64,000 nt of DNA from Rutidosis leptorrhynchoides (taxonomy: Eukaryota > Streptophyta > Magnoliopsida > Asterales > Asteraceae), in the NCBI RefSeq assembly GCF_046630445.1, contig NC_092336.1, positions 205,997,001 through 206,061,000 on the forward strand. Direction: 5' to 3'. Positions 1 to 11,584 of this stretch are shown piece by piece. Below the pieces are notes generated by a model, which had not been told where the DNA came from, made no database searches, and saw nothing but the letters and a program-made list of their open reading frames with translations. The number at the start of each line of letters is the position of its first letter. Position 1 is the stretch's first letter. Position numbers and translations under genes: made by a program.

Positions 1-138
1 CATTAAGAAAAATAACTAAATTAAAATTGTGTTTTGCTGCATAAAACAAGAAGTGGAGTTTGACTATGTTTTCCCATCAATATCATTACATTAACATGGT
101 AATCAGATAATGAACTTGTAATCAAAGTTGTAATCAAG

Positions 139-524
139 GTCGTAAAATTCGCGAGTCGGGGAGGAGACGGTCAGGACTTTGGTGGGACGAGTCAGTCGAG
201 TCGGGCCGAGAGGAGGACGAGACGGAGACGAGTCGAACGTTGACGACGTTTATTAATAAATAAAGTAAACATATATATAGATATTACGCACAAATATATC
301 GAGCATAAAACATAAATATTTCAACAAACAAAGATATATAGCGCAAAAGCTAATTCTAAAAATATAAAAGTTTTGACCTAACTTTGACCGACTCAGACTC
401 AACTCGGCGGACTCAGCCCGACTTTAACTCAACTTCTTAGCTTTGACCGACTATTTAAGTGTTTTGAGCGAGTGGGGACAGGCTAGTACACGTAGGCCGA
501 TTCGGCCTACTTTTACAACAGTGC
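139..524. mobile_element. probable hAT-type MITE
   Basis: An 11-bp direct repeat, TTGTAATCAAG, lies at 128-138 and 525-535. The right end reads inward as GCACTGTTGTAAAA and the left end begins GTCGTAAAA, so the inverted termini share a GTNGTAAAA core but the left end looks eroded. The interior is purine-rich on one side (GACGAGTC-like units at 150-240) and pyrimidine-rich on the other (370-480), so the arms partly pair. Plant hAT MITEs often end in CAGTGTTGTAAAA and make 8-bp duplications; the longer repeat here may include chance identity. No coding capacity. Bases 1-127 and 536-700 show nothing else recognisable. Confidence 0.4.
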
Positions 525-699
525 TTGTAATCAAGTAATTAACTGATATTTCAGAATAAAAATAACATAACTAAATTTATCATAACATTGATTAAAATGG
601 TGTAAATCAACTAAAATTGTGAACTAAAATTACACACATAGAAGGCGACTTTTAACCATCATACCTGATACCTGATAGAGACGAACATAACTTGGATTT

Positions 700-913
700 T
701 TACTCATTTAAAACGGCTCGAAAATGTCACCTCCTCAACACATTTCATAAATAATTGCTGCATACGAAAGTGAATTCGACACTCAGTTGCAACAAAAGAA
801 TTACTTTAATCTCTAGGTACATTTTCCTTTTCCTATAGCATACATGGTACAAGTCTCTTCAAAACAAAAATGAATAATGTTAATTAATACCTCATATTGA
901 CAATAAATGGTAG
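700..913 (-). other. 3' UTR region of the TPR gene
   Basis: This is sequence immediately downstream of the TAA stop at 914-916 on the minus strand. It is AT-rich and has no continuing ORF. No clear AATAAA signal was found close to the stop, so the cleavage site is undefined. Confidence 0.35.
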
Positions 914-3900
914 TTATCGAAAAGACTCTATCGGTTCTGTTTCCTGTAATACAGTAGCAGCCTCAAAACAGTTAGCAGCTTCTGTTACAAACATGGGACC
1001 ATCATGTTTGTAACACAAGCCAAGATTATACCAAGCAGAAGAGTTCAATCGGTCCAAACGTAATGCTTCAGTCAAGAAGCTTTTGGCTGACGTGGCAGAC
1101 TTGCCTCCTGCTCGTCGGATAATCACAGCCATCGAAACAAGACTCTGTACGTGAGTGGGGTCCAGATCTAATGCAAGTTCATACGCACTTTTAGCTTCTT
1201 TCTGGAAACCCTTTGCTTCATAGAGTAAACCTGCAACAATAAAAAAAATATATAATGTAACAATTAGGGTAACAATTTCAGATCAAAAAAGAAGTCATTT
1301 TGGGTTGACACAATTTTGTTAACTAAAAACAGTATTACAGGTTGTAAATACTCGTTTCATTTTTTAGCTAATATTTGAAATGTAACTAGTTTGACTGGGT
1401 TATATAAAATGCAACCCAAAGTGACCCATTTTCATATGTATGGCCATACCAGTGATATGCAAACGAGAAGCAGAGTAATAATCGATGGCTTCAGACTTTG
1501 AAAGACAAGCCTCCGCATCACGCCATTGCGATAACTTCATATAAACCGTTGCTAAATCATGCCATATTTCCATCTCCAAATTTTTAAGATGCTTTCCACC
1601 AACCTACAATACAAAAAAATAAATAAATAAATAAATAAATAAATAAAATTCATCAAAATCACCATTTCAGTTAAATTAACTGTCAAAAAACTCAAAATTA
1701 CCTCATAACTTTTCTTCTGAGACCGAAAACTCTTACTCTGAACTTGAAGAACCGCAAGAATTTGCGTATACGTTTGAATAGCATTATTCATTTGACCCTG
1801 CGCAACCTGAAGCCGTGCTTTCGTTCTCAACAATTCTCCTTGGTCCCATCTCCCGGTTTGTTCTAACGCAACATTAATTACTGTTTCACCCTCCGAAAAC
1901 CGTTTTTGACCCGACAATATTCTAGCCAATAAAATCCATCCTTTAACATTAGACCCACCTTCCAATTTAGTCAACCGTTTGACATAATCAAACGCAACAT
2001 CCAACTTCCGCTGTTCAGCATTTTCGAGACTCAAATTATACACGATTCTTGAATCATTCATTCCCGTTAGTTTACCGGCTATTTCTAAACAACGAATCGC
2101 CTCGGATTGTTTATCTACTCTTTCAAGATCACTAATAGAAAACATACATTGGGCCGAAAGTGAAACTCCTAATAAATAATAAGCAACACCGACCATTTTA
2201 CCACATCGTGTTTCCATTTCGAGAATGGCCCGTTTAGCGCAAGTTACACCTTCTTCCAAAGAATCTAAATTCCCGCCACAAATTTTCGAAGCTAATAGTA
2301 AAGCGGGCCCACAATGTGAATCATCATGTTTATATACATTTCTTAGTAAACGTAAAGCGGATGAATCATCACCTTGTCCATGGTAACATAGGGCTAAAAG
2401 AAGGTATCGTTCGTTATTGTCTATTATTCCCGAAGGCAATTCTTCTAGTTGTTTACACAAAACTCCGAGCCCATTCGAAATGGATAACGCATATGATAGA
2501 TGATCTAAAATCGACGGGTCCCACTTGATCATCTTTAACGAGACTTTTCTCAATAAAATCATTAGAAGTAAAGTTGCTTCTTCAATGTTATTTTTGGGTA
2601 CAAAAGATGTGTCCATTTGAGATCTTAAATTTGGGGGAAGAGCTTCTTCACCTCCGTTATAAAGAAGAAAAATGGAAAAATCTTTTTGAATTTTTGCGGT
2701 TGTTTCCACGTTTAGATTTTGGTGATGAAGTAGGGCCCGTCTAAACGACAAAACCGCTTCTTGGGGTGAACCCGCGAGTTTCCATAACTCGGGAAGCAAC
2801 TCAACGGCATGGTTTAAACTTTCTTGCAACTTACAATCGGTACCAAAGTTTTCGGGTAAACCATCCGGTAATGACGATTCAATAACGTCCAAGATAATTT
2901 TGCATGATTGTGCAGCTTCTGCAAAATGTTTAAATTGGATTTATAGTTTGCAAGATTAACTTTGCATCATTTAATCTATAAATTCTTATACAAATTCTTA
3001 CTAAGCACAACATTACAAGATTGAGAAAAAAACATAAAGGAGGTACCTTTATATCTCCGAAGAATTTGCAACGATTTTGACTTCAAATAAACTGCTTCGA
3101 GGAGTAACCCAATGGCGTGTATCGACAATGGTGGATCGGTGAAATTGTGGGAACTTTTCTCACGAGGTTCAGTTCGTTGGACAAGACTAATCTTAATCTT
3201 TGGAGTTAAAGTGACAATATCTATACCTTCAAACACGTGAAGAGCGGCTTCTATGTTTCCCTTTTGAAATTCATATCTCCCTAACAATGCTCTTGCTTCC
3301 TAGATTATGATAATGAATAATAATAACATGAGATTAATAGGTCAACTATAAAAGTTAAACAAATACAGAGTATGTTCTTAACCAAAATTTAAATTCTTGA
3401 GCTCGTTTGCTATTTGATTTTGATTATAAATTTATAAGAAGCTTTAAATTAGCATTTGAGCATCTGTTGTTCATTTGGATGTGTGCTTCAGATATAAAGT
3501 CAATTACAACCATAAAGCCCGATTTATAGATTCTTTTTAACTCGTTTGCTAATAGAACTTACAAAAGTATACTAGATACTAATACTACTTCCCGAATAAC
3601 AATATCCCTAATCCCTGATTAAAATACTAAATATTAAAACTTACATAAATCGTATCTATACTTAAGCCCCTACATTTAGGTAAACTACAGTCATTTTAAC
3701 ATTCGGTAAATCAGAAACAGTTTTTGCCAAACACTAAAACCTGGCAATTGTGACTTAACCAACATTAACTGAGTTCTAACGATACGAGATAAAGATCAAC
3801 ATTTTAGGATTAAAGGGTTATGGATTCAAATTATTCAAATAATTATAAGATAATGTACAAGGTTTAGAAAAACAACCTCGAAATTTAAAGAACCATTTTC

Positions 3901-4029
3901 ACGGAGAGATAATTCTGCTTCTTCAATATTACCCGTATCGATCTTTTTATCATTTTCATCTGTGTCTTGAGAATAGTAAGCATTTGAAGAAAAGTCATTC
4001 ACCGCTAACGATTCTGACGAACTGATCAT
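914..4029 (-). CDS. NPG1/NPGR-family TPR protein, five exons
   Basis: Coding exons read 4029-3877, 3299-3047, 2918-1702, 1603-1450 and 1230-914. All four introns are GT-AG, phases agree (0,1,0,1), and the total is 2094 nt or 697 residues, near the roughly 700 aa usual for the family. The protein is a chain of tetratricopeptide repeats (for example residues with RYLLLALCYHGQGDDSSALR, and a C-terminal unit with SSAWYNLGLCYKHDG) and ends in EPIESFR. The block EARALLGRYEFQKGNIEAAL followed by FEGID is typical of No Pollen Germination-related proteins, which bind calmodulin and, by later work, act with PI4-kinase at the plasma membrane. The ATG at 4029 is the first in-frame one after a TAA at 4060-4062, so the N-terminus is shorter than in remembered relatives. 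It may be NPGR1-like; the paralogue was not resolved. No break is seen. Confidence 0.85.
1617..1648. repeat. (AAAT)n microsatellite in intron 3
   Basis: About eight tandem AAAT units lie inside the 98-bp intron between exons 3 and 4 of the TPR gene, right behind the acceptor side. They do not touch either splice site. Confidence 0.9.
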
Positions 4030-4900
4030 CTCGTTCACAAACTTAATCGACAACTCTATTTATTAATCCAATTCAACTCCTCCCGCCGTTTTATTCTGTA
4101 AAACAAACAACAACAAAAACTGATCACATATCTATAAATATAACAAAACAGTGAAACATATGCACAAAGATTTGAGGAAAATGTGTATAACCACCAGTCG
4201 GCAATTACTTGATTGAGTTATCGGTGAGAGTTAATCAGATCTTGTATAAAATAAGTTTTTTAAACTATACCAATTTTTTTGTATGTACATGGGAAGAAGG
4301 AATCATACATGAAATACAGTTTTTCAAGCAGAATTATCTAAAGTAAGCTGCTTAACAGTCTTTTAAGTTTTAACACAAATTAACCACCAAAATATGATAC
4401 TATTATTGAATGAATAAAGACTGCAAATTTTGAGTCTTTAAAACTACATATTAGGCATTAAAAAATCTAGTCTTTTTTGGTACTAAAGCATATCCCAATT
4501 GTAACCATCCCAATTCACTATAACAACCAATTTCAAACCCTCATAAAAAAACAGCTCATGAACCCCAAATCAATGACATAAAATTCACAATAAACTACTG
4601 AATTAAAACCCTAGAAAACCAGATTCCCAGATCAAAACAGTTCATTAAACCACAAATCAAACATAGTTCAAATGAATTGCCAAAACCCAAATTTCAATTG
4701 ACATATTCACTATAAATTTAAATTTAAATTATTAAAATACCAAAGAAATTACCTTTCTTTATAGCAACTGAAATTGATGAAACAACAAACCCCACTTTCA
4801 AATTTCAGTCAAAACTGCTTGGTCGGCAATAAAATTAAGCACAGAAAAGCATCAATCAAAAACTAAAAAACTATAAGCATCAATAAAATTATCGGCGGTA
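4030..4900 (-). other. 5' UTR with a leader intron
   Basis: On the minus strand a T-rich acceptor (TTGTTTTACAG) ends at 4096 and opens the exon that carries the start codon. A matching donor, AAAG followed by GTAATTT, lies at 4753/4752. This predicts a 657-bp intron in the 5' UTR (4752-4096) and a first noncoding exon from 4753 to somewhere near 4850-4900. The transcription start was not located. Alternative donors cannot be excluded without transcript data. Confidence 0.5.
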
Positions 4901-5133
4901 TTTTGGAGTATTGTTTTCCCATGTGCATTAGATGGTTTCATAAACAAATATAATTGATTAAATTTGTTTAAAGAATTACTCCGTAGTATGAAATAAGCCG
5001 TCTAAATTCTAAAAATTATTGAAAGAACTGGTTGTCTTTTAACTTTTAGCCTTTGTTTGGCGAGTTATATTTGAAAAAAAAAAAAAAAAAAAAAAAAAAA
5101 GGAATTATAGAGAAATTTAAATAAAATGGTACT
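4901..5133. promoter_or_regulatory. remaining proximal promoter of the TPR gene
   Basis: This is about 230 bp between the putative first exon and the copia insertion. It contains a run of 27 A residues at 5074-5100 and, at its end, the GTACT target duplicate (5129-5133). No conserved promoter element is claimed. The ancestral continuation of this flank now lies beyond 13132. Confidence 0.35.
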
Positions 5134-5453
5134 TGTTATAATATAGAATATATATATATATTAGTATATAAATTGATAGTCAATTATTGATGCACAAAAA
5201 TAATATTATTGTATTACCTAAACTTGTGATATTTTTACTATAAATAGCCATGAATGCAAGCATTAAACTTGCACCATTTCTCACACTTACAAAGTGTTTT
5301 TTTCTTTCTCTCCATTATCCTCTTTGTTCTTACACTTCATTATTAGTATTCTTAATCAAGAATCAAACCACTAAAGGTAGTTATATGCCTACTGAATTAT
5401 AACATTAAGAATCAAACCACTAAAGGTAGTTATAAGCCTACTGAATTATAACA
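5134..5453 (+). repeat. copia 5' LTR
   Basis: A 320-bp repeat of 12817-13127 bounded by TG and CA. It has a TATA-like CTATAAATAG at about 5239-5248. A roughly 49-bp unit starting AAGAATCAAACCACTAAAGG is present twice in tandem at its 3' end (about 5356-5453); the same doubling is in the 3' LTR. Confidence 0.93.
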
Positions 5454-5455
5454 CG

Positions 5456-5467
5456 TTATCAGCACGA
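5456..5467 (+). other. copia primer-binding region
   Basis: TTATCAGCACGA starts 2 nt after the 5' LTR. It is the motif found at this position in many Ale-type copia elements. The tRNA primer was not identified. Confidence 0.55.
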
Positions 5468-5482
5468 TAATCTTAATACTAA

Positions 5483-5720
5483 ATATGGTTGGCTCTGCCA
5501 CCTAAATGATATATGGTCGGTTATACCACCTGAAAAATATATGGTCGACAATGTCGTTTATGTTACTAACATTTATATTTCTATTATCGAACATTTATAT
5601 AGTCGACACTGTCGCCTAATTATCATTTATGTTTACTAATATTTATATTTCTGTTATATAACATTTATTTATGATTGCTTACACATGGTCGACACTGTCG
5701 CCTACTTATCATTATGTTAT
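5483..5720 (+). repeat. degenerate repeats in the copia leader
   Basis: The unit ATGGTCGACACTGTCGCC recurs with changes near 5483, 5510, 5540, 5597 and 5687. It is followed each time by AT-rich sequence resembling TTATCATTTATGTTTACTAA. The block lies between the primer site and the gag ATG (5810), where packaging or dimerisation signals would be expected. Confidence 0.7.
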
Positions 5721-5809
5721 CTTAAATTTATGTTTAGTGTTTATATACTTATGAATATAAATTGACTCTAATTTATCATGTTGTTTGTTTTAATTTTTGA
5801 TAATAGAAA

Positions 5810-7088
5810 ATGTCGAATCTGAAAAAGCTTAAATTTACTCCTTTAGAATAAACTGGAAACAACTACATGCCATGGGTTATAAAAGTAAAAAATGCATCTT
5901 AAATCAATGGGCATTCTTGAAACCATAAATGAAAACAACACTTGTTCTGAAAAAGAACAAGCAACGGCATGTTGCTTTATTCATCAACATATTGATGAAT
6001 GCTTACAAAATAATTATGTGACTGTAGAAGATCCCCATGTTTTATGGGAAGGTCTCAAAAGCAGATTCAATAATCAAAGAGAAATTTTACTTCCAGCTGC
6101 TATAGAACAATGGAAAACATTAAGGTTCCAAGACTTTAAGAAAGTAAATGAATACAGCTCAGCTCTGTATAATACATGTTCACAACTTAAATTCTGTGGA
6201 CATGAAATAAGTGATGCAGACATGATGGGGAAAACTTTCTCCACAATGAATGCTGCAAACATCACAGTGCAAAGAAATTTGAGAATGCTAAAGTTCAAAA
6301 CATATCCTGAACTTAATTCATATCCCTTAGTTGTAGAGCAAAATGATGAGCTATTAATGAAAAATCAGCAATCCCGTCCTACTGGTACACTTGCAATCCC
6401 TGAAGCAAATACTGCAAATAATTATAAACAGGGACAAGGACGCGGGCAAGGTCGTGGTTATAATAACCATCACCATCATCATTCATATCCTGAACTTAAT
6501 TCATATCTCTTAGTTGCAGAGCAAAATGATGAGCTATTAATAAAAAATCAGCAATCGCGTCCTACTAGTACACTTGCAATCCCTGAAGCAAATACTGCAA
6601 ATAATTATAAACAGGGACAAGGACGCGGGCAAGGTCGTGGTTATAATAACCATCATCATGCCAAAAGGCATAACTATGGTAGAAACCATCCTTATGGTAA
6701 TGGTAATGGGCGTGGATGTGGTCGTGGTCGTGGCCGTGGTGGTCAAAGAAATAATAATCCACGAAAATATAAATATCAACCACAAAACAAGCCCACTAAA
6801 CAAGATGTTGAAGAAAATTCTTCTAAAAATTCTGAAGAATCTTGCTACAGATGTGGTAGAATGGGCCACTGGGCTAATACTTGTCGAACATCTAAACATC
6901 TTGTTAAGATGTATCAGGATTCGCTGAAAGATAAAGAAAAGGAAGTAAACTTTGTGAATAACCTCGATCCAACAGTCACTGAGAAACCATCTGATTTATA
7001 TGAAGATTTCTTGAATGTTAAAGTTGTTATGTGTCTTTCGAAAAATAAACGATTTAATATCGTCTGTCTTTGTCATTATGTTTGCTAA
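5810..7088 (+). pseudogene. copia gag, broken
   Basis: The original start is the ATG at 5810 (MSNLKKLKF). That frame meets TAA 13 codons in and again near 5888. The gag frame resumes from 5892 after a one-base shift and runs to TAA at 7086-7088. The capsid-like part (HVLWEGLKSRFNNQREILLP) is followed by RG/GQ-rich sequence and a CCHC zinc knuckle, CYRCGRMGHWANTC, near 6843-6884. A 61-residue segment is duplicated in frame (6301-6666). The product would be the RNA-binding structural protein of the virus-like particle; it is not expected to be functional. Confidence 0.85.
6301..6666 (+). repeat. 183-bp in-frame tandem duplication in gag
   Basis: Unit 1 is 6301-6483 and unit 2 is 6484-6666, both starting CATATCCTGAACTTAATTCA. 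Each encodes 61 residues ending in a GQGRGQGRGYNN basic stretch. The copies differ by only a few substitutions, so the duplication is young relative to the element or was under constraint. Confidence 0.9.
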
Positions 7089-8414
7089 ATGTTTCAGTAC
7101 TATCTATTTGCGTGTAAAATATTGTGTAATATTAATGTACTCACTATTTATTTCTTATATATGAAGTTCAATATGAATTTTGCTGGAATACAACATCAAT
7201 CAAGTGGTGGAGATCTCTGTATAGCAGACAGTGAAACTACACACACTATACTTAAATCCGAGAAATATTTTATTGATCTAAAACCAACGGAAGGAACTAT
7301 ACATACAATATCGGGACCTGCTAACTTGATAAAAGGGATGGGAAAGGAAAATTTTCATACTACCAAATGGTACAAAATTTTAATAAATGATGCCTTATTT
7401 TCTCCCAAGTCAAGCAGAAATTTATTAAGTTTCTCCGACATATACCTTAATGGGTATGATTATCAGTCATTGATAACAGAAAATGAGAAATATTTAAGTA
7501 TCACTGACAAGAGTCATGTGGTTGAAAAACTGCCAAGACTTAGTTCTGGATTACATTATACACATATAAATGTACCAGAAACACATATGATAGTTAATGA
7601 AAAATATATTGATCCTGGTGTATTCAGTTTATGGCATAACAGATTAGGTCATCCAGGATCAACAATGATGAAAAGGATTATTGAATGTACTCATGGACAT
7701 CCACTAAAGGATAGAAAAATCCATCAGGATACAATGGTTCCATGTACATCTTGCTCTCTTGAAAAATTGATAACTAGACCCTCACCACTTAAGGTTGAGA
7801 AAGAATCACCAATGTTTCTTGAAAGAATTCAAGGTGATATATGTGGACCAATTCATCCACCATGTGGACCATTTAGATATTTCATGGTTCTAATAGACGC
7901 ATCTAGCAGATGGTCTCATGTTTGTCTGTTATCAAGTCGTAATGTGGCATTTGCAAAATTTCTTGCCCAAATTATTAAATTGAGAGCACATTTTCCTGAT
8001 TACACCATTAAAAGGGTGAGACTTGATAATGCTGGTGAATTTACATCTCAAGCATTTAATGACTATTGCATGTCTATAGGGATTGTTGATGAACATTCTG
8101 TTGCTCATGTGCATACACAAAATAGTTTAGCCGAGTCACTGATTAAACGTTTACTGTTAATTGCTAGACCATTGATAATGAGAACAAAACTCCCTGTATC
8201 TATATGGGGTCATGCAATTTTACATGCTGCTGCATTGATTCGCATCAGACCGAGTGCAAGTCATAAATATTCCCCCCCTACAACTTGCTTTTGGTCAAGA
8301 GCAAAATATTTCCCACCTTATAACATTTGGTTGTGCAGTGTATGTTCCAATTGCGACACCACAACGTACAAAAATGGGTCCTCAAAGGAGGTTGGGAATA
8401 TATGTTGGATATGA
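7089..8414 (+). pseudogene. copia pol part 1: protease and integrase
   Basis: The protease active-site region reads CIADSETTHTILKS near 7220-7260, with DSE in place of the usual DSG or DSA. It is followed by the GAG-pre-integrase HNRLGHPG and the zinc-binding CTSC, then the integrase core with D (QGDICGP), D (RLDNAGEF) and E (NSLAESLIKR). The frame is lost at a run of seven C residues (8272-8278), where the reading shifts by one base into the frame at 8254-9423. The residues from there to 8414 are out of frame and meaningless. No separate gag-pol fusion frame is intact. Confidence 0.85.
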
Positions 8415-9576
8415 AACATCTTCAATCTTAAGGTATATTGAACCTATGACAGGTGACGTTTTTACAGCACGTTTTGCTGATTGTCATTTTAATGAAACAT
8501 TGTTCCCTAGATTAGGGGGAGAAATGAAAAATAAAGAAAATGATGTTTCATGGTGTGAACCTCAATTAAAGTATCTTGATCCTCGCACAAAAGAATGCGA
8601 GACAAAAGTTCAAAAGATAATGCATATACAAGAACTTGCAAATCAATTGCCTGATGCATTTACAGATACAAAAATGGTGACAAAATCATATATACCAGCA
8701 CTAAATACTCCAGCTCGAATTGAAATTCCAAAAGCTGGCAATAACGTCACTCATGAATCTTTGCCACGTCAGAAACGTGGAAGACCAATTGGTTCAAAGG
8801 ATAAAAATCCTCGAAAAAGAAAATCAGCTGATAATGAAGTAAAAGAAAGTGTTCAAGAAGAACCACAAATCAGTACTCCTACTGCAGAGGAGATTGATGA
8901 TGTCAATACAGAAATTGCAATCAATTATGCATATTCAAAAATATTATGGAACCGAAATGAAATGAAAAATCTTGATGAGAAATTTTCATTTAATGTTGCA
9001 TATGACATCATGAATAATGATGATGATCCAGAACCAACATCTATGGTTGAATGTCAAAATAGACATGATTGGGCTCAATGGAAAGAAGCAATACGAGCTG
9101 AATTAGAATCACTCAATAAAAGAAAAGTTTTCGGATCCATCATTCTCACTCCTAAAGATGTGAAACCTGTAGGATACAGATGGATTTTTGTCCGAAAAAG
9201 AAATGAGAAAAATGAAGTTACAAGGTATAAAGCTAGACTTGTAGCTCAAGGTTTTTCTCAAAGACCAGGAATTGATTATGAAGAAACTTATTCCCCTGTT
9301 ATGGATGCAATTACTTTTAGATACTTAATCAGCCTGGCAGTTTCTAAAAATTTAGAAATGCATCTCATGGATGTTGTGACTGCTTATCTATACGGATCAC
9401 TTGATAGTGATATATATATATGAAGATACCTGAAGGATTTAAGGTACCAGAAGCATCAAATGCAAAACCCAAAGAAATGTATTCGATTAAATTACAAAGA
9501 TCTTTATATAGGTTAAAACAATCGGGACGTATGTGGTATAACCGACTAAGTTATTACTTGATAAGCAAAGGGTATA
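8279..9576 (+). pseudogene. copia pol part 2: integrase C-terminus and RT start
   Basis: After the C7 frameshift the frame reads LQLAFGQEQ and ITFGCAVYVPIA, as in copia integrase C-termini. A charged linker follows, then the RT N-terminal half (WKEAIRAELESLNKR, GYRWIFVRKRNE, YKARLVAQGFSQRPGIDY, ETYSPVMDAITFRYL). At 9412-9422 a TA expansion shifts the frame by two bases, giving TGA at 9421-9423. The correct frame then continues (KIPEGFKVPE, SLYRLKQSGRMWYNRL) until the solo LTR at 9577. Confidence 0.85.
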
Positions 9577-11584
9577 TGATGTGGTAGCGGAGTGGTATAA
9601 ATTAGTTATTAATTTTAGCAGAAAATACTATTAAATACGATACAATTTTACACAAGATATTTATTTATTTATAGAATGGATATACTTAAACCTTGCTACA
9701 ACACTTATAGGCAGTGTACCTTATCGTACAGTAGTGTAGTTTTTAGTAAGTCCGGTTCGTTCCACAGGGAATCTTTTTAAACAAAGCTTAACGCTATATT
9801 TGTTTACTTTTATAAAAATACAAATATATATATATATATATATATATAAGTAATATTATTATTATAAAGGGGGTTTTTTTACCGTTTAATGACCGGTTTG
9901 TCGATTTTAAAACTTTAGTCGCAGTTAAAACCAAATGTAAAATATTAAAAATAAATACAAGACTTAAATTAAAGCATAAAGTAAATAACGATAATGAAAT
10001 TGCGAATAATAAAAGTGCGATAAAATAAACTTGCGATAATTAAAAAGTACGATAATTAAAAGTGCAATTAAATACAATAATAATAAAAATGCGATAATTA
10101 GAAGTGCAATTAAATATAAAATAAAGGAAATTAAATATGAAATAAAAGAATTATGCTTATTTAAACTTCCGTAATCATGATGTTTGACGTGTTGATTTTA
10201 ATTTTATGCCCATGGGTTAATTGTCCTTTGTCCTGAATTATTTAATATGTCCGTTTGGTTTTTGTCCATAACAGTCCATCAGTCATAAATATAAAGTGCG
10301 AATGTCCTCATCAAATTATTCTTATACCCGAAGTTAAATATTCCAACTAATTGGGGACTTAAACTGTAACAAGATTTTAATACTTTGTTTAATAATTACA
10401 CCAGGATGTCGACTGAGTGTAACCCAAGGTTTTAATATTTTGTTATCAATTATACCAAGTGTCCTTGTACATAATTTCACCCCTGTTTTAATTATTCTAG
10501 TGGCTATTAATCCATTCCCGTGTCCGGTTAAATGAACGATTATTCGTACATATAAATACCCCGCCCATCGTGTCCGATTGAGTGTATATGGTAATTTATA
10601 GGGACGCCCAATTGTAAATCTTTATATTAACATTAACAAACTATCATTTAGTTAAACAAATATAAAGCCCATTAATAGCCCATAGTCTAATTTCCACAAG
10701 TGTCGTTCTTTTGTCCAAACCCCAATTATGGTACAAAGCCCAATTACCCAATTTTAGTAATTAGCCCAACATCATGATTACTTCGTTTTAAATAAGCATA
10801 ATAATAACTTAGCTACGAGACATTAATGTAAAAAGGTTGAACATAACTTACAATGATTAAAAATAGCGTAGCGTTACACGGACAGAATTTCGACTTATAC
10901 TCTTACAACATTCGCTAACATACCCTTATTATTAGAATTATAATTAAAATTAAAATTAAAATATAAATTATAAATATAAATATATCGTATATATGGAGAG
11001 AAGAGAAAAATGGATGATGATTACGATCAGAATGCGCGAGCTTTATAGGGATTTTCTGAAATTGGGGCTCCGCGACTCGCGGCCTTTTTGGCCTTCAAAC
11101 TCCGCGAGTCGCGGAGTTTGAAATTACAGCTCAGATACTTTGGAGTCTTTCTTGCCGACGGATTTATAAATATATATAATATATTAAATAATTATAAGAA
11201 TTATTTAAATATTATATTATATTTATGTGCATAGTTGATTTGTAATTTTTAGTCCGTTGCGTCGAGCGTTGAGAGTTGACTCATGTCCCGGTTCCGGATT
11301 TTCGAACGTCCTTGCGTACAATTTAATATCTTGTACTTTGCGTTTTGAATCTTGTACTCTTGTAATTTCGAGACGTTTCTTATCAATAATTGGAACCTTT
11401 TTGATTGTCTTTTGTACTTTTGAGCTTTTTGGTCGTTTGCGTCTTCAATTCGTCGAATATGTCTTTTGTCTTCACCTTTTATTATTTAAACGAATATCAC
11501 TTGTAAATAGAACAATTGCAACTAAAAGCTTGTCTTTCTTGAGGAATAATGCTATGAATTATATGTTCGTTTTTAGCATTATCA
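9577..11584 (-). mobile_element. solo Athila-family LTR inside copia RT
   Basis: A 2008-bp copy of the same LTR family as 15514-17506, 30470-32464 and 36430-38419, with no internal region. It is flanked by perfect 5-bp duplicates GTATA (9572-9576 and 11585-11589). Removing it and one duplicate restores the RT reading frame across the junction. The strand is given by comparison with the full elements, whose genes run on the minus strand. In its tail and head variants it resembles the 36430 copy more than the 15514/30470 pair. Solo LTRs form by recombination between the two LTRs of an element. Confidence 0.92.

Noticed and set aside
6537..6899. Long minus-strand ORFs opposite copia gag, one rich in His/Tyr
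   Set aside because: They are reverse-frame shadows of the RG-rich and repeat-containing gag sequence.
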